Positions 1 through 10,458 of a DNA stretch of 64,000 nt are shown here, piece by piece (the stretch's first letter is position 1; each line of letters begins with the position of its first letter). The notes below the pieces were generated by a model. That model saw nothing but the letters and a program-made list of their open reading frames with translations, searched no databases and had not been told where the DNA came from. The stretch lies in contig NZ_ATYR01000016.1 in the NCBI RefSeq assembly GCF_000427785.1, positions 81,609 to 145,608 on the forward strand. Direction: 5' to 3'. The DNA is from Massilia alkalitolerans DSM 17462 (GTDB taxonomy: Bacteria > Pseudomonadota > Gammaproteobacteria > Burkholderiales > Burkholderiaceae_D). The position numbers and the translations under genes were made by a program.

Positions 1-2
1 GG

Positions 3-752
3 CTTGCGGCAATCGCCGCAGCCCTGCTGCTGACCGGCTGCGCCACGACGCAGAATCCGCAGGACCCGCTCGAAGGCTATAACCGTACCGTGTTCCGCTT
101 CAACGACGCGGTTGACCGCACCGTCCTGAAGCCGACCGCCACCGCCTACAAGAACGTGACACCGAGCTTTGTGCAAACGGGCGTCGGCAACTTCTTCGGC
201 AACCTGTCCGACGCCTGGAGCGCGGTGAACAACCTGCTGCAGGGCAAGGTGGAGAACGGCATGGGCGACGTCACCCGTGTCGCCGTCAACTCGACCTTCG
301 GCATCTTTGGCCTGCTCGACATCGCCTCGGAAGCCGGCATCCAGAAGCACAACGAGGATTTCGGCCAGACCCTGGGCGTCTGGGGCGTTCCAAGCGGCCC
401 CTTCTTGATGTTGCCGATTCTGGGCCCATCTACGGTGCGTGACACCGCTGCGCTGCCGGCCGATATCGGCGCCGACATCTGGAAGTACAAGCGCCCGGAT
501 AACTGGCGCAACATCGGCTCGGCGATCCGCGTGGTCGACAAGCGCGCCAGCCTGCTCGACGCCGGCAACCTGCTGGAAGAGGCCGCCCTGGACCGCTACG
601 AGTTCATCCGCGACGGCTACATGCAGCGCCGCCAGAGCCAGGTCTATGACGGCAACGTGCCGCGCCAGCCGAACGAAGGGGACGAAGCGACCAGCAACGC
701 CGAGCCGGCCGCCGACCCGGCAGGCAAAGCGGCGGCGGAGCCGACCAAGTAA
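3..752 (+). CDS. mlaA: MlaA (VacJ) outer-membrane lipoprotein, 5' end outside the window
   Basis: The reading frame is open from the window edge and contains a lipobox (Leu-Leu-Thr-Gly-Cys, bases 30-44), so the signal peptide starts upstream and this is a 5'-partial gene. The mature part reads as MlaA: an early N-P-x-D-P-x-E-x-x-N-R segment, a long amphipathic region, and a C-terminal Pro/Ala/Glu-rich tail. MlaA is the outer-membrane component that removes mislocalised phospholipids from the outer leaflet and passes them to periplasmic MlaC. mlaC and mlaB follow directly, so mlaF, mlaE and mlaD are expected just upstream of the window. A GTG at 90 could be taken as a start, but the lipobox upstream shows it is internal. 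Confidence 0.93.
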   Translation, partial: LAAIAAALLLTGCATTQNPQDPLEGYNRTVFRFNDAVDRTVLKPTATAYKNVTPSFVQTGVGNFFGNLSDAWSAVNNLLQGKVENGMGDVTRVAVNSTFGIFGLLDIASEAGIQKHNEDFGQTLGVWGVPSGPFLMLPILGPSTVRDTAALPADIGADIWKYKRPDNWRNIGSAIRVVDKRASLLDAGNLLEEAALDRYEFIRDGYMQRRQSQVYDGNVPRQPNEGDEATSNAEPAADPAGKAAAEPTK

Positions 753-858
753 CAAGTCCTTACACACCGGTGTCATCCGTAGGACAGCAAGAAGAGTTAA
801 CCGGGGACATGCCGCGCCGCTTGAAGCCGGCGCCGTGCCCCAACGACAAGGAAACCAC

Positions 859-1491
859 ATGAAGCCCATCATCCAACTGATCGCAGCAGCAAGCGCCACC
901 GTCGCCTTCGCCACCTCGGCCATCGCCGCCGAAGCCCCGGATGCCCTGGTCAAGCGCATCAGCGCCGACGTCATCGAGACCGTCAAGTCGGACAAGGACA
1001 TCCAGGCCGGCAACCGCAACAAGATCATGGACCTGGTCAATTCCAAGATCCTGCCGCACGTCGACGCCCAGAAAATGACCCAGCAGGCGGCCGGCCGCTT
1101 CTGGCGCCAGGCCACCCCGGCGCAGCAGCAGCAACTGACCAAGGAATTCACCAACCTGCTGGTCTACACTTACTCGGGTGCGCTGTCGCAGATCAAGAAC
1201 GAGACCGTCGAATTCCAGCCGATGCGTGCCGAAGCGGGCGCCAACGACGTGGAAGTGCGTTCGCAGGTGAAGGTCGCCCGCGGCGAGCCGATCACCCTGA
1301 ACTACCGCCTGGCCAATGGTCCGCAGGGCTGGAAGATCTACGACATCAACGTGTTGGGCGCCTGGCTGGTTCAGACCTACACCAGCACCTTCGCCAGCGA
1401 GATCAACAAGGGCGGCATCGATGGTCTGATCAAGAAGCTGGCCGAGCGTAACCAGCAGCTGGCCTCCAAGCCGCTGAAGGCGCCGAAGTAA
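859..1491 (+). CDS. mlaC: MlaC periplasmic phospholipid-binding protein
   Basis: This 210-residue protein opens with a clear signal peptide ending in an Ala-Ile-Ala-Ala cleavage region near residue 24. It continues as a typical MlaC/Ttg2D protein, with an 'NKIMDLVNSKILPHVD' segment and a 'WKIYDINVLGAWLVQTY' segment near the C-terminus. MlaC shuttles phospholipid between MlaA in the outer membrane and the MlaFEDB complex in the inner membrane. The ATG at 859 is preceded by an AAGGAAA ribosome-binding site about seven bases upstream. Longer in-frame readings run back into the mlaA region and lack a signal peptide. The stop codon shares one base with the mlaB start (TAATG), so the two are translationally coupled. 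Confidence 0.93.
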   Translation: MKPIIQLIAAASATVAFATSAIAAEAPDALVKRISADVIETVKSDKDIQAGNRNKIMDLVNSKILPHVDAQKMTQQAAGRFWRQATPAQQQQLTKEFTNLLVYTYSGALSQIKNETVEFQPMRAEAGANDVEVRSQVKVARGEPITLNYRLANGPQGWKIYDINVLGAWLVQTYTSTFASEINKGGIDGLIKKLAERNQQLASKPLKAPK

Positions 1492-1766
1492 TGGCCGAAG
1501 CCAATCCGATGCTCTCGCTCGATGCCCTGACCTTCCAGAGCGCCAGAAGCGCCCTGGAGCAGGGCTGCGCGGCGATCGCCGCGGGCGAGACCGTGTTCGA
1601 CCTGGCCGGCGTCGGCGCCGCCGATTCGTCCGGCGTGGCCCTGCTGCTGGCCTGGCAGCGCCGTGCCCAGAAGGCCGGCCAGCGCCTCACTTTCATCAAC
1701 GTTCCCCAGAACGTGCAGAAGCTGGCTGCGCTGTATGGCGTGGACCAGCTGGTTTCGCAGTCGTAA
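1491..1766 (+). CDS. mlaB: MlaB STAS-domain subunit
   Basis: The 91-residue protein is a single STAS domain. It has the strand-loop-helix around 'VFDLAGVGAADSSGVALLLAW', where the D-S-S-G motif is the hallmark of STAS and anti-sigma-antagonist folds. In the Mla system this cytosolic subunit binds the MlaF ATPase and supports transporter assembly. It overlaps the mlaC stop by one base. It appears to be the last gene of the mla operon, because a 230-bp gap with inverted repeats follows. Confidence 0.88.
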   Translation: MAEANPMLSLDALTFQSARSALEQGCAAIAAGETVFDLAGVGAADSSGVALLLAWQRRAQKAGQRLTFINVPQNVQKLAALYGVDQLVSQS

Positions 1767-1775
1767 TCTCGTTTT

Positions 1776-1901
1776 GCGTAGGGGTGATCTGGTCCAGTGG
1801 ACCAGATCACGCTTCGCCGTCCGCGCGTTCAACTCTCCTATGCACTGCCACTGCGCGTCGTCTGGCTGGACGCGCGGTCGGCATAGCCGACCACCCTACG
1901 C
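1776..1901. repeat. Palindromic repeat-like element after mlaB
   Basis: Three nested or neighbouring inverted repeats are visible. A perfect 13-bp repeat (GTGATCTGGTCCA at 1784-1796, its complement at 1798-1810) is separated by one base. A 7-bp repeat (GGTCGGC at 1876-1882, GCCGACC at 1886-1892) has a 3-base loop. The outer ends, GCGTAGGGGTG at 1776-1786 and CACCCTACGC at 1892-1901, are complementary except for one missing base. The whole looks like a REP/MITE-type intergenic repeat rather than a simple terminator, because there is no T-run. Confidence 0.5.
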
Positions 1902-1940
1902 CGAATTACCCCGCCGGCCTCTTGTATTTGCGATTTCCCC

Positions 1941-1946
1941 TATAAT
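1941..1946 (+). promoter_or_regulatory. Probable -10 box for the ABC transporter/murA/his block
   Basis: A perfect TATAAT lies 51 bp upstream of the ABC ATPase ATG, in a short AT-richer stretch of otherwise GC-rich DNA. No convincing -35 box sits at 16-18 bp; TTGTAT at 1922-1927 is only 13 bp away. It is the best promoter candidate for the run of genes that follows the mlaB repeat. Confidence 0.45.
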
Positions 1947-1996
1947 GGGTCGTTTCCCCGCACGGCCTGGCGCGCTCGCGCCGCCTCCCAACAAGA

Positions 1997-2928
<932 letters not shown>

Positions 2929-2932
<4 letters not shown>

Positions 2933-3696
2933 GCCTGTTCTCCGTGGGTTTCCGCACCCTGTTCTACAAGGAGTCGCTGCGCTTCTGGAAAGTCGCGACC
3001 CAGACCATCGCCGCGCCGGTCGTCACGGCCATGCTCTACCTGCTGATCTTCGGCCACGTGCTGGACGGCCGCGTCGAGATGCTGGACGGCGTCAGCTACA
3101 CCGCCTTCCTGATCCCGGGCCTGGTGATGATGAGCGTGCTGCAGAACGCCTTCGCCAACTCGTCTTCGTCCCTGATCCAGTCCAAGATCACCGGCAACCT
3201 GGTGTTCATCCTGCTGCCGCCGCTGTCGCATGCCGAAATCCTGTCGGCGTATGTGGCGGCGGCCGTGCTGCGCGGCGTCGTGGTCGGCTTCGGCGTGTTC
3301 GTGATCACCGCCTGGTTCGCCCACCTGAGTTTCGTGGCGCCGCTGTGGATCCTGGTGTTCGCCTTCCTGGGCGCGGCCATCCTCGGCACCATGGGCGTGA
3401 TCGCCGGCATCTGGGCCGAGAAGTTCGACCAGCTGGCCGCTTTCCAGAACTTCCTGATCATGCCGGCCACCTTCCTGGCCGGGGTGTTCTATTCCATCCA
3501 AAAACTGCCGCCGTTCTGGCTCGCAGTCTCGCATTTCAACCCGTTCTTTTATATGATTGACGGGTTCCGCTATGGATTCTTCGGCAAGTCCGACGTCTCG
3601 CCCTGGACCAGCCTGGCCATCGTGTCGGTGTTCTTCGTGGTGCTGGCGGCCATTGCGGTCAACCTTCTCAAGCGCGGCTACAGGCTGCGCCACTAA
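2929..3696 (+). CDS. ABC-2 type transporter permease (YadH-like)
   Basis: This 255-residue membrane protein has six predicted hydrophobic segments. It carries the ABC-2 family features 'FLIPGLVMMSVLQNAF' and a late segment with 'NFLIMPATFLAGVFYS' followed by 'HFNPFFYMIDGFRYGFFG', as in YadH/NodJ-type permeases. The ATG at 2929 overlaps the upstream ATPase stop by four bases, so the pair forms one exporter. The substrate is unknown. Confidence 0.92.
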
Positions 3697-3718
3697 AAGA
3701 ATTCACTTGGAGTTATCC

Positions 3719-3955
3719 GTGGCGACCACACCCGAACTGATCCACAGCTACATCAGCGCCGGCCTCGAATGCACCCATTTGCACGTCGAAGGCGACGGCC
3801 AGCACTTCACGGCGGTCATCGTGTCGTCGGCCTTTGCCGGCAAGCGCCCGATCCAGCGCCACCAGCTGGTGTACGCCGCGCTCGGCGACCGCATGCGCGA
3901 AGAGATCCACGCGCTGTCGATGAAGACCCTCACCCCTGAAGAGTACCAAGGCTAA
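3719..3955 (+). CDS. ibaG: BolA/IbaG-family protein
   Basis: This small 78-residue protein has the BolA fold signature: '[22 protein letters not shown]', then '[13 protein letters not shown]' and '[13 protein letters not shown]' at the end. IbaG/BolA proteins bind Fe-S clusters together with monothiol glutaredoxins. The gene order mlaB - bolA-like - murA is the same as that of ibaG in enterobacteria. The start is taken as GTG at 3719 because it gives the expected family length and has a TGGAGT ribosome-binding site six bases upstream. The longer in-frame reading overlaps the permease gene. Confidence 0.85.
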   Translation: MATTPELIHSYISAGLECTHLHVEGDGQHFTAVIVSSAFAGKRPIQRHQLVYAALGDRMREEIHALSMKTLTPEEYQG

Positions 3956-3958
3956 AAC

Positions 3959-5215
3959 ATGGACAAGCTCCAGATCGTTGGCGGCAAGCGCCTGAATGGC
4001 GACATTTCCGTTTCGGGCGCCAAGAACGCCGCGCTGCCCATCCTGTGCGCCGGCCTGCTGACGGGCGGCGACCTCGAACTGTCGAACGTGCCGCGCCTGC
4101 ACGACGTGCGCACCATCCTCAAGCTGCTCGCCCAGACCGGCCTGAAGGTGACCCAGGACGACGAACGCGTCACCCTGAATGGTTCGAACATCACTTCGCT
4201 GGAAGCGCCGTACGAGCTGGTGAAGACCATGCGCGCCTCGATCCTGGTGCTGGGGCCCCTGCTGGCGCGCTTCGGCGAAGCCAAGGTCTCGCTGCCGGGC
4301 GGCTGCGCGATCGGTTCGCGTCCGGTCGACCAGCACATCAAGGGCCTGCGCCAGATGGGCGCCGAGATCACCATCGAAGGCGGCTACATCCACGCCCGGA
4401 CCAACGGCAAGCTCAAGGGCGCGCGCATCCACACCGACATGATCACGGTGACCGGTACCGAGAACCTCCTGATGGCCGCCACCCTGGCCGAGGGCGAGAC
4501 CGTGCTGGAGAACGCGGCGCGCGAGCCGGAAGTGACCGACCTGGCCAACCTCCTGGTGGCCATGGGCGCGAAGATCGAAGGCATCGGCACCGACCGCCTG
4601 GTGATCCAGGGCGTCGAAGCGCTGCATGGCGCGCAGCACGCCGTGATCTCGGACCGCATCGAAGCGGCGACCTTCCTGTGCGCGGTGGCGGCCACCGGCG
4701 GCGACATCATGCTGCGCAATACCCGCACCGACATCTTCGACGTGGCGCTCGACAAGCTGCGCGAGATCGGCCTGCAGCTCGACGTCGGCGCGGACACCAT
4801 CCGCGCACGCATGGACAAGCGCCCGCACCCGGTCTCGTTCCGCACCACCGAATACCCGGGCTTCCCGACCGACATGCAGGCCCAGTTCATGGCCGTGAAC
4901 ATCCTGGCCGACGGCCCGAGCCGCGTCACCGAAACCATTTTCGAAAACCGCTTCATGCACGTGCAGGAGATGAACCGCCTGGGCGCCCAGATCTCCACCG
5001 AGGGCAATACCGCCTTCATCAAGGGCGTGGACCGCCTGGTCGGCGCGCCGGTGATGGCGACCGACCTGCGTGCCTCGGCCTCGCTGGTGATCGCCGGCAT
5101 GGCGGCGCAGGGCACCACCCTGGTCGACCGCATCTACCACCTCGACCGTGGCTACGACCGCATGGAAGTCAAGCTCTCGGCCGTCGGCGCCGACATCGTA
5201 CGCATCAAAGAATGA
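3959..5215 (+). CDS. murA: UDP-N-acetylglucosamine 1-carboxyvinyltransferase
   Basis: This 418-residue enzyme adds enolpyruvate from PEP to UDP-GlcNAc, the first committed step of peptidoglycan synthesis in the cytosol. The N-terminal '[21 protein letters not shown]' block with its substrate-binding Lys and Asn is present. The active-site loop '[15 protein letters not shown]' carries Cys116, the fosfomycin target. The late '[13 protein letters not shown]' and '[11 protein letters not shown]' blocks are also typical, and length is normal. It starts three bases after the bolA-like stop, and its own stop overlaps the hisG start. Confidence 0.97.
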   Translation: MDKLQIVGGKRLNGDISVSGAKNAALPILCAGLLTGGDLELSNVPRLHDVRTILKLLAQTGLKVTQDDERVTLNGSNITSLEAPYELVKTMRASILVLGPLLARFGEAKVSLPGGCAIGSRPVDQHIKGLRQMGAEITIEGGYIHARTNGKLKGARIHTDMITVTGTENLLMAATLAEGETVLENAAREPEVTDLANLLVAMGAKIEGIGTDRLVIQGVEALHGAQHAVISDRIEAATFLCAVAATGGDIMLRNTRTDIFDVALDKLREIGLQLDVGADTIRARMDKRPHPVSFRTTEYPGFPTDMQAQFMAVNILADGPSRVTETIFENRFMHVQEMNRLGAQISTEGNTAFIKGVDRLVGAPVMATDLRASASLVIAGMAAQGTTLVDRIYHLDRGYDRMEVKLSAVGADIVRIKE

Positions 5216-5886
5216 CTATCACCACCAACACCGGAGAGCCGGGACTGATCCTGGCCCTCTCCAAGGGCCGCATTTTCGAGGACACCCTGCCGCTGCTGGA
5301 AAGCGCCGGCATCACCGTCCTCGAGAATCCGGAATCCTCGCGCAAGCTGATCCTGCCGACCAACGACCCGGGCGTGCGCGTGCTGATCGTGCGCGCCAGC
5401 GACGTGCCGACCTATGTCCAGCATGGCGCCGCCGACTTCGGCGTGGCCGGCAAGGACGTGCTGCTCGAGCATGGCGGCGAAGGCCTGTACCAGCCGATCG
5501 ACCTGCACATCGCCAGCTGCCGCATGTCGGTGGCGGTGAACGCCGGCTTCGACTACGAGAACGCGGTGCGCCAGGGCGCGCGCCTGCGCGTGGCGACCAA
5601 GTTCGTCAACACCGCGCGCGAGCACTTCGCCCGCAAGGGCGTGCACGTCGACCTCATCAAGCTGTACGGTTCGATGGAACTGGCGCCGCTGGTCGGCCTG
5701 TCCGACGCCATCGTCGACGTCGTCTCCACCGGCGGCACCCTGCGCGCCAACAACCTGGTCGAAGTCGAAAAGATCATGGACATCTCGTCGCGCCTGGTGG
5801 TCAACCAGGCCGCGCTCAAGCTCAAGCGCGAGCGCCTGCAACCCATCCTCGATGCCTTCCAGCGGGCATCCTCACAACAAGGCTAA
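5212..5886 (+). CDS. hisG: ATP phosphoribosyltransferase, short form
   Basis: HisG condenses ATP with PRPP, the first and feedback-regulated step of histidine synthesis. At 224 residues it is the short form. It has '[16 protein letters not shown]' at the start and the PRPP loop '[14 protein letters not shown]', and it lacks the C-terminal ACT-like regulatory domain of long HisG. Short HisG needs the HisZ regulatory subunit, which is not in this window. The ATG at 5212 overlaps the murA stop (ATGA). Confidence 0.96.
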   Translation: MTITTNTGEPGLILALSKGRIFEDTLPLLESAGITVLENPESSRKLILPTNDPGVRVLIVRASDVPTYVQHGAADFGVAGKDVLLEHGGEGLYQPIDLHIASCRMSVAVNAGFDYENAVRQGARLRVATKFVNTAREHFARKGVHVDLIKLYGSMELAPLVGLSDAIVDVVSTGGTLRANNLVEVEKIMDISSRLVVNQAALKLKRERLQPILDAFQRASSQQG

Positions 5887-5892
5887 AGCATC

Positions 5893-7212
5893 ATGGCAGT
5901 ACAGATCCGCAAGCTCGACTCCACCGCCCCCGACTTCAAGCAGCTGCTTTCCGCCCTGCTGGCCTTCGAGGCCGAAACCGACGACGCCATCGAGTCCAGC
6001 GTCGCGAAGATCCTGGCGGACGTGAAGCATCGCGGTGACGCTGCCGTGCTGGAGTACACCAACAAGTTCGACCGCATCCCGAACGGTGGCGCCACTTCCA
6101 TGGCCGCCTTCGACGTCAAGCAGGACGAACTGGATGCGGCCCTGGCCTCGCTGCCGGAAGCGCAACGCGCGGCATTGCGTACCGCGGCGCAGCGCATTCG
6201 CGTGTTCCACGAGCGCCAGAAGCAGGAACTGAACGGTTTTACCTTCACCGAGCCTGACGGCACCGTTCTGGGCCAGCGCGTGACCCCGCTGGACCGCGTC
6301 GGCATCTACGTCCCGGGTGGCAAGGCCGCCTATCCGTCCTCGGTCCTGATGAACGCGATCCCGGCCCAGGTGGCGGGCGTGCAGGAAATCGTGATGGTGG
6401 TGCCGACCCCGGATGGCGTGAAGAACCAGATGGTGCTGGCTGCCGCGGCGATCGCCGGCGTAACCCGCGTGATCACCATCGGCGGCGCCCAGGCGGTCGG
6501 CGCGCTGGCCTATGGCACCGAGACCATTCCGGCGGTGGACAAGATCGTCGGCCCGGGCAACGCCTATGTGGCGGCCGCCAAGCGCCGCGTGTTCGGCGTG
6601 GTGGGCATCGACATGATCGCGGGCCCGTCGGAAATCCTGGTGCTGTGCGACGGCACCACCGACCCGGACTGGGTGGCGATGGACCTGTTCTCGCAGGCCG
6701 AGCACGACGAGCTGGCCCAGGCCATCCTGCTGTGCCCGGACGCGGACTACATCGCGCGCGTGGAAGCGAGCATCCACAAGCTGCTGCCCACCATGCCGCG
6801 CGCCACGACCATCACGACGTCGCTGAGCGACCGCGGCGCGCTGGTGAAGGTGCGCGACATGGAGGAGGCGTGCGAGATCGCCAACGCCATCGCCGCCGAG
6901 CACCTCGAGATCTCGGCGGAAGAGCCGTTGCAGTGGGCCGACCGGATCCGCCATGCAGGCGCCATGTTCCTCGGCCGCTTCTCGTCCGAGTCGCTGGGCG
7001 ACTACTGCTGCGGCCCGAACCACGTGCTGCCGACCTCGCGCACCGCGCGCTTCTCGTCGCCGCTGGGCGTGTACGACTTCCAGAAGCGCTCGTCCGTGAT
7101 CCAGGTGAGCGAGCAGGGCGCCCAGACGCTGGGCAAGGTGGCGGCCGAGCTGGCCTATGGCGAAGGCCTGCAGGCGCACGCCCGCAGCGCAGAACTCCGC
7201 CTGAAATCATGA
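5893..7212 (+). CDS. hisD: Histidinol dehydrogenase
   Basis: This 439-residue zinc enzyme oxidises L-histidinol to L-histidine in two NAD-dependent steps, the last of the pathway. Family blocks seen are '[17 protein letters not shown]', '[15 protein letters not shown]', '[13 protein letters not shown]', the catalytic-site 'QAEHDELAQ' and the C-terminal '[16 protein letters not shown]'. The start lies six bases after the hisG stop. The stop overlaps the start of the methyltransferase gene by four bases. Confidence 0.97.
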   Translation: MAVQIRKLDSTAPDFKQLLSALLAFEAETDDAIESSVAKILADVKHRGDAAVLEYTNKFDRIPNGGATSMAAFDVKQDELDAALASLPEAQRAALRTAAQRIRVFHERQKQELNGFTFTEPDGTVLGQRVTPLDRVGIYVPGGKAAYPSSVLMNAIPAQVAGVQEIVMVVPTPDGVKNQMVLAAAAIAGVTRVITIGGAQAVGALAYGTETIPAVDKIVGPGNAYVAAAKRRVFGVVGIDMIAGPSEILVLCDGTTDPDWVAMDLFSQAEHDELAQAILLCPDADYIARVEASIHKLLPTMPRATTITTSLSDRGALVKVRDMEEACEIANAIAAEHLEISAEEPLQWADRIRHAGAMFLGRFSSESLGDYCCGPNHVLPTSRTARFSSPLGVYDFQKRSSVIQVSEQGAQTLGKVAAELAYGEGLQAHARSAELRLKS

Positions 7213-8039
7213 GCACCTGGGTCGACCAGGTCTTCTGCGAGGATGCGCTCGCCGGCATGGCACGCATCCCGGATGCGTCCATCGACCTGATCCTGACCGA
7301 CCCGCCCTACAATCTCGGCAAGGACTACGGCAACGCCTCGGACCAGCAGAGCGTCGAGGATTACCTGGCCTGGACCGAGCAATGGATCGATGCCGCGCTG
7401 CCCAAGCTCAAGCCCAACGGCAGCCTGTACATTTTTCTCACCTGGCGCTTCGCGCCCGAGATCTTCGTCATGCTCAAGAAGCGCATGACGATGATGAACG
7501 AGATCATCTGGGACCGCCGCGTGCCCTCGATGGGCGGCAGCGTGCGCAGCTTCTCCTCGGTGCACGACACCATCGGCTTCTTCGTCAACCGCAAGGACTA
7601 TTACTTCGACCTGGATGCCGTGCGCATCCCCTATGACGCCGAGACCAAGAAGGCGCGCTCGCGCTCGATCTTCATCGGCGCCAAGTGGCTGGAAGTCGGC
7701 TACAACCCGAAGGACGTGTGGAGCGTGTCGCGCCTGCACCGCGAGCACCCCGAGCGCGCCGACCACCCGACCCAGAAGCCGCTCGAGATCATCGAGCGCA
7801 TGGTGAAAGCTTCCTGCCCGCCGGGCGGCGTGGTGCTCGACCCCTTCATGGGCAGCGGCACCACGGCCATCGCCGCGCGCCAGACCGGGCGCCATTTCGC
7901 CGGCTTCGAACTGAACCCCGCCTACTGCGACATCATCCGCGCGCGCCTGGCCGCGCCCGAGGTGCCGGTCGCAGGCAAGGTAAGCAAAAAACGCAAGGCC
8001 GCCGCGAAGAGCGCGCCCCTGAACGAGGAAACCGCATGA
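7209..8039 (+). CDS. Orphan DNA adenine/cytosine-N4 methyltransferase, beta class
   Basis: This 276-residue AdoMet-dependent DNA amino-methyltransferase has the catalytic motif DPPYNLG at residues 31-37 and the AdoMet-binding motif DPFMGSGTT at about 211-219. Catalytic motif before AdoMet motif defines the beta class, as in CcrM and M.HinfI. A target-recognition region lies between them, and the C-terminus is a Lys/Ala-rich tail. It is embedded in the his operon with ATGA overlaps to hisD upstream and hisC downstream, so it should be co-expressed. No restriction endonuclease gene is nearby. The recognition sequence, and whether it makes m6A or m4C, cannot be read from sequence; the DPPY motif leans to m6A. 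Confidence 0.93.
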   Translation: MSTWVDQVFCEDALAGMARIPDASIDLILTDPPYNLGKDYGNASDQQSVEDYLAWTEQWIDAALPKLKPNGSLYIFLTWRFAPEIFVMLKKRMTMMNEIIWDRRVPSMGGSVRSFSSVHDTIGFFVNRKDYYFDLDAVRIPYDAETKKARSRSIFIGAKWLEVGYNPKDVWSVSRLHREHPERADHPTQKPLEIIERMVKASCPPGGVVLDPFMGSGTTAIAARQTGRHFAGFELNPAYCDIIRARLAAPEVPVAGKVSKKRKAAAKSAPLNEETA

Positions 8040-9124
8040 GCGCCATCGACAAGCTGATCGAAAACACCATCCGCCAAGACGTCCGCGACACCGCCACCTA
8101 CTTCGTGCCGGATGCGAGCGGCTACATCAAGCTCGACGCGATGGAAAACCCCTATGTACTGCCGGACGCGCTGCGCGCCGAGCTGGGCCAGCGCCTGGCC
8201 GACGCCGCGCTGAACCGCTATCCACCGCCTTCCTACACCACGCTCAAGCAGAAGATCTGCGCCGGCCTGGGCGTGCCAGACGGCTACGACGTCCTGCTCG
8301 GCAATGGCTCGGACGAGCTGATCTCGATCATGGCCACCGCCGTGGCGCGCCAGGACAAGAGGGCAGTCGTCATGGCGCCGACCCCGGCCTTCGTGATGTT
8401 CGCGCGTTCGGCCGGGTTCGCGGGCGCGGATTTCGTCGGCGTGCCGGTAAAGGCCGACTTCTCGCTCGACCTGCCGGCCATGCTGGCCGCCATCGAGCAG
8501 CACACGCCGTCGCTGGTATTCCTGGCTTACCCGAACAACCCGACCGGCAACCTGTTCGATGCCGGCGACATGGAAGCCATCATCCGCGCGCTGGGCGAGA
8601 CCGGCATCGCGGTGGTGGACGAGGCCTACCAGCCCTTCGCGAAGAAGAGCTTCATGGGCCGCCTGCCGGAGTTCCCGAACCTGGTCGTGATGCGCACCCT
8701 GTCCAAGCTGGGCCTGGCCGGCATCCGCCTCGGCTACCTGTCGGGCGATCCAAAACTGCTGGAGCAGTTCGAGAAGGTGCGCCCGCCCTACAACGTCAAC
8801 GTGCTGACCCAGGTCGCGGCCGAGTTCGCGCTCGACCACCTCGACGTGCTCGACCAGCAGGCCGAGATGCTGAACGCCGAGCGCGCGCGCCTGGCCGCCG
8901 AACTGGCGGCCCTGCCGGGAGTCGAAGTGTTTCCATCGGCGGCGAATTTCATCTCGCTGCGGGTGCCCGACGCAGACCGTGCATGTTCAAAACTGCGCGA
9001 CGAAAAGGTGCTGATTAAAAATTTGAGTAAAATGGACAAGGTATTGGCCAATTGCATTCGCGTCACGGTCAGTACCCCCGAAGAAAACACCGCATTCCTG
9101 AATGCCCTGAAAGCGTCCCTATAA
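8036..9124 (+). CDS. hisC: Histidinol-phosphate aminotransferase
   Basis: This 362-residue PLP enzyme of fold type I converts imidazole-acetol phosphate and glutamate to histidinol phosphate. Motifs seen are 'KLDAMENPY', 'LLGNGSDELI', 'FLAYPNNPTGN', 'VVDEAYQPF' and the PLP-lysine block 'MRTLSKLGLAGIRLGY'. The ATG at 8036 overlaps the methyltransferase stop by four bases. A 54-bp gap separates it from hisB. Confidence 0.96.
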   Translation: MSAIDKLIENTIRQDVRDTATYFVPDASGYIKLDAMENPYVLPDALRAELGQRLADAALNRYPPPSYTTLKQKICAGLGVPDGYDVLLGNGSDELISIMATAVARQDKRAVVMAPTPAFVMFARSAGFAGADFVGVPVKADFSLDLPAMLAAIEQHTPSLVFLAYPNNPTGNLFDAGDMEAIIRALGETGIAVVDEAYQPFAKKSFMGRLPEFPNLVVMRTLSKLGLAGIRLGYLSGDPKLLEQFEKVRPPYNVNVLTQVAAEFALDHLDVLDQQAEMLNAERARLAAELAALPGVEVFPSAANFISLRVPDADRACSKLRDEKVLIKNLSKMDKVLANCIRVTVSTPEENTAFLNALKASL

Positions 9125-9178
9125 AGTGTTATCCGCGGCAGCCCCTTCCGGGCAGGCCGCACTGACGAGCCCCCAGCA

Positions 9179-9769
9179 ATGAACCGCACCGCCGACATCA
9201 CGCGCAACACCAACGAGACGCAGATCCGCGTCGCGATCAACCTCGACGGCACCGGCCGCCAGAATCTCAATACCGGCGTCCCCTTCCTCGACCACATGCT
9301 CGACCAGATCGCGCGCCACGGCATGATCGACCTCGAAGTCGAAGCCGTCGGCGACCTGCACATCGACGCGCACCATACCGTCGAGGACACCGGCATCACC
9401 CTGGGCATGGCGGTGGCCAAGGCCGTGGGCGACAAGAAGGGCATGGTGCGCTATGGCCACTCCTACGTGCCGCTGGACGAAGCGCTGTCGCGCGTGGTGA
9501 TCGACTTCTCGGGCCGTCCGGGCCTGGAAATGCACATCCCCTGGACGCGCGCCATGATCGGCACCTATGACGTCGACCTGACCGGCGAATTCTTCCGTGG
9601 TTTCGTGAACCACGCCGGCGTGACCCTGCACATCGACAACCTGCGCGGCGTGAACGCGCACCACCAGTGCGAGACCGTGTTCAAGGCCTTCGGCCGCGCG
9701 CTGCGCATGGCCACCGCGCTGGACGAACGCGCCGCCGGCATCATCCCTTCGACCAAAGGCACTCTGTAA
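9179..9769 (+). CDS. hisB: Imidazoleglycerol-phosphate dehydratase
   Basis: This 196-residue manganese enzyme dehydrates imidazoleglycerol phosphate to imidazole-acetol phosphate. Metal-binding His/Glu motifs are visible: '[11 protein letters not shown]', '[11 protein letters not shown]' and the second repeat '[13 protein letters not shown]'. It is monofunctional, with no N-terminal phosphatase domain. A separate histidinol-phosphate phosphatase must therefore be encoded elsewhere. hisH begins seven bases after its stop. Confidence 0.97.
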   Translation: MNRTADITRNTNETQIRVAINLDGTGRQNLNTGVPFLDHMLDQIARHGMIDLEVEAVGDLHIDAHHTVEDTGITLGMAVAKAVGDKKGMVRYGHSYVPLDEALSRVVIDFSGRPGLEMHIPWTRAMIGTYDVDLTGEFFRGFVNHAGVTLHIDNLRGVNAHHQCETVFKAFGRALRMATALDERAAGIIPSTKGTL

Positions 9770-9776
9770 AACCATC

Positions 9777-10418
9777 ATGACGAACAAGATTGTGGTGGTC
9801 GACGGCCTGGGTAACCTGCGCTCGGTGGCGCAGGCGCTGCGCGCCGCGGCGCCCGAAGCCGACATCCTGGTGTCCAACAACGCGGCCGATATCGATGCTG
9901 CCGACCGCATCGTCCTGCCGGGCCAGGGCGCGATGCGTGACTGCATGCGCAGCCTGCGCGAATCCGGCGCCGAGGAAGCCCTGCTGCGCGCCGTGAAGAC
10001 GCGCCCGGTGATGGGCGTATGCGTCGGCGAGCAGATGCTGTTCGACGAGAGCGAAGAGAACGAAGGCACGCCGGGCCTGGGCCTGTTGCCGGGCCGGGTC
10101 GTGCGCTTCCAGCTGGATGGAAAACTGCAGGCCGACGGCTCGCGCTTCAAGGTGCCGCAGATGGGCTGGAACCGCGTGCGCCAGACCCGCGCCCACCCGC
10201 TGTGGGAAGGCGTCGAGGACGGCAGTTATTTCTATTTCGTGCACAGCTATTATGCTGCGCCCGACGAGCCTGCCGACACGATCGGCGAGGCCGACTATGG
10301 CGGCATGTATACCTGTGCCGTCGCGCGCGACAACCTGGTCGCCACCCAGTTCCACCCTGAAAAGAGCGCAGCCGCCGGCTTGCGCCTGTACCGCAATTTC
10401 ATCCATTGGAAACCGTGA
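9777..10418 (+). CDS. hisH: Imidazole glycerol phosphate synthase, glutaminase subunit
   Basis: This 213-residue class I glutamine amidotransferase supplies ammonia to HisF. The nucleophile loop is '[10 protein letters not shown]' with Cys82, and the catalytic His-Glu pair lies in '[11 protein letters not shown]'. The N-terminal '[16 protein letters not shown]' is typical. It works as a heterodimer with HisF, encoded about 1 kb downstream after hisA. Confidence 0.96.
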   Translation: MTNKIVVVDGLGNLRSVAQALRAAAPEADILVSNNAADIDAADRIVLPGQGAMRDCMRSLRESGAEEALLRAVKTRPVMGVCVGEQMLFDESEENEGTPGLGLLPGRVVRFQLDGKLQADGSRFKVPQMGWNRVRQTRAHPLWEGVEDGSYFYFVHSYYAAPDEPADTIGEADYGGMYTCAVARDNLVATQFHPEKSAAAGLRLYRNFIHWKP

Positions 10419-10458
10419 GTTTCAACTTTAATCCGCTGCCAACCAACCGACAACGACC

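Noticed and set aside
7209..8039. A restriction-modification system
   Set aside because: Both neighbours are his genes and no endonuclease is visible, so the methyltransferase is called orphan.
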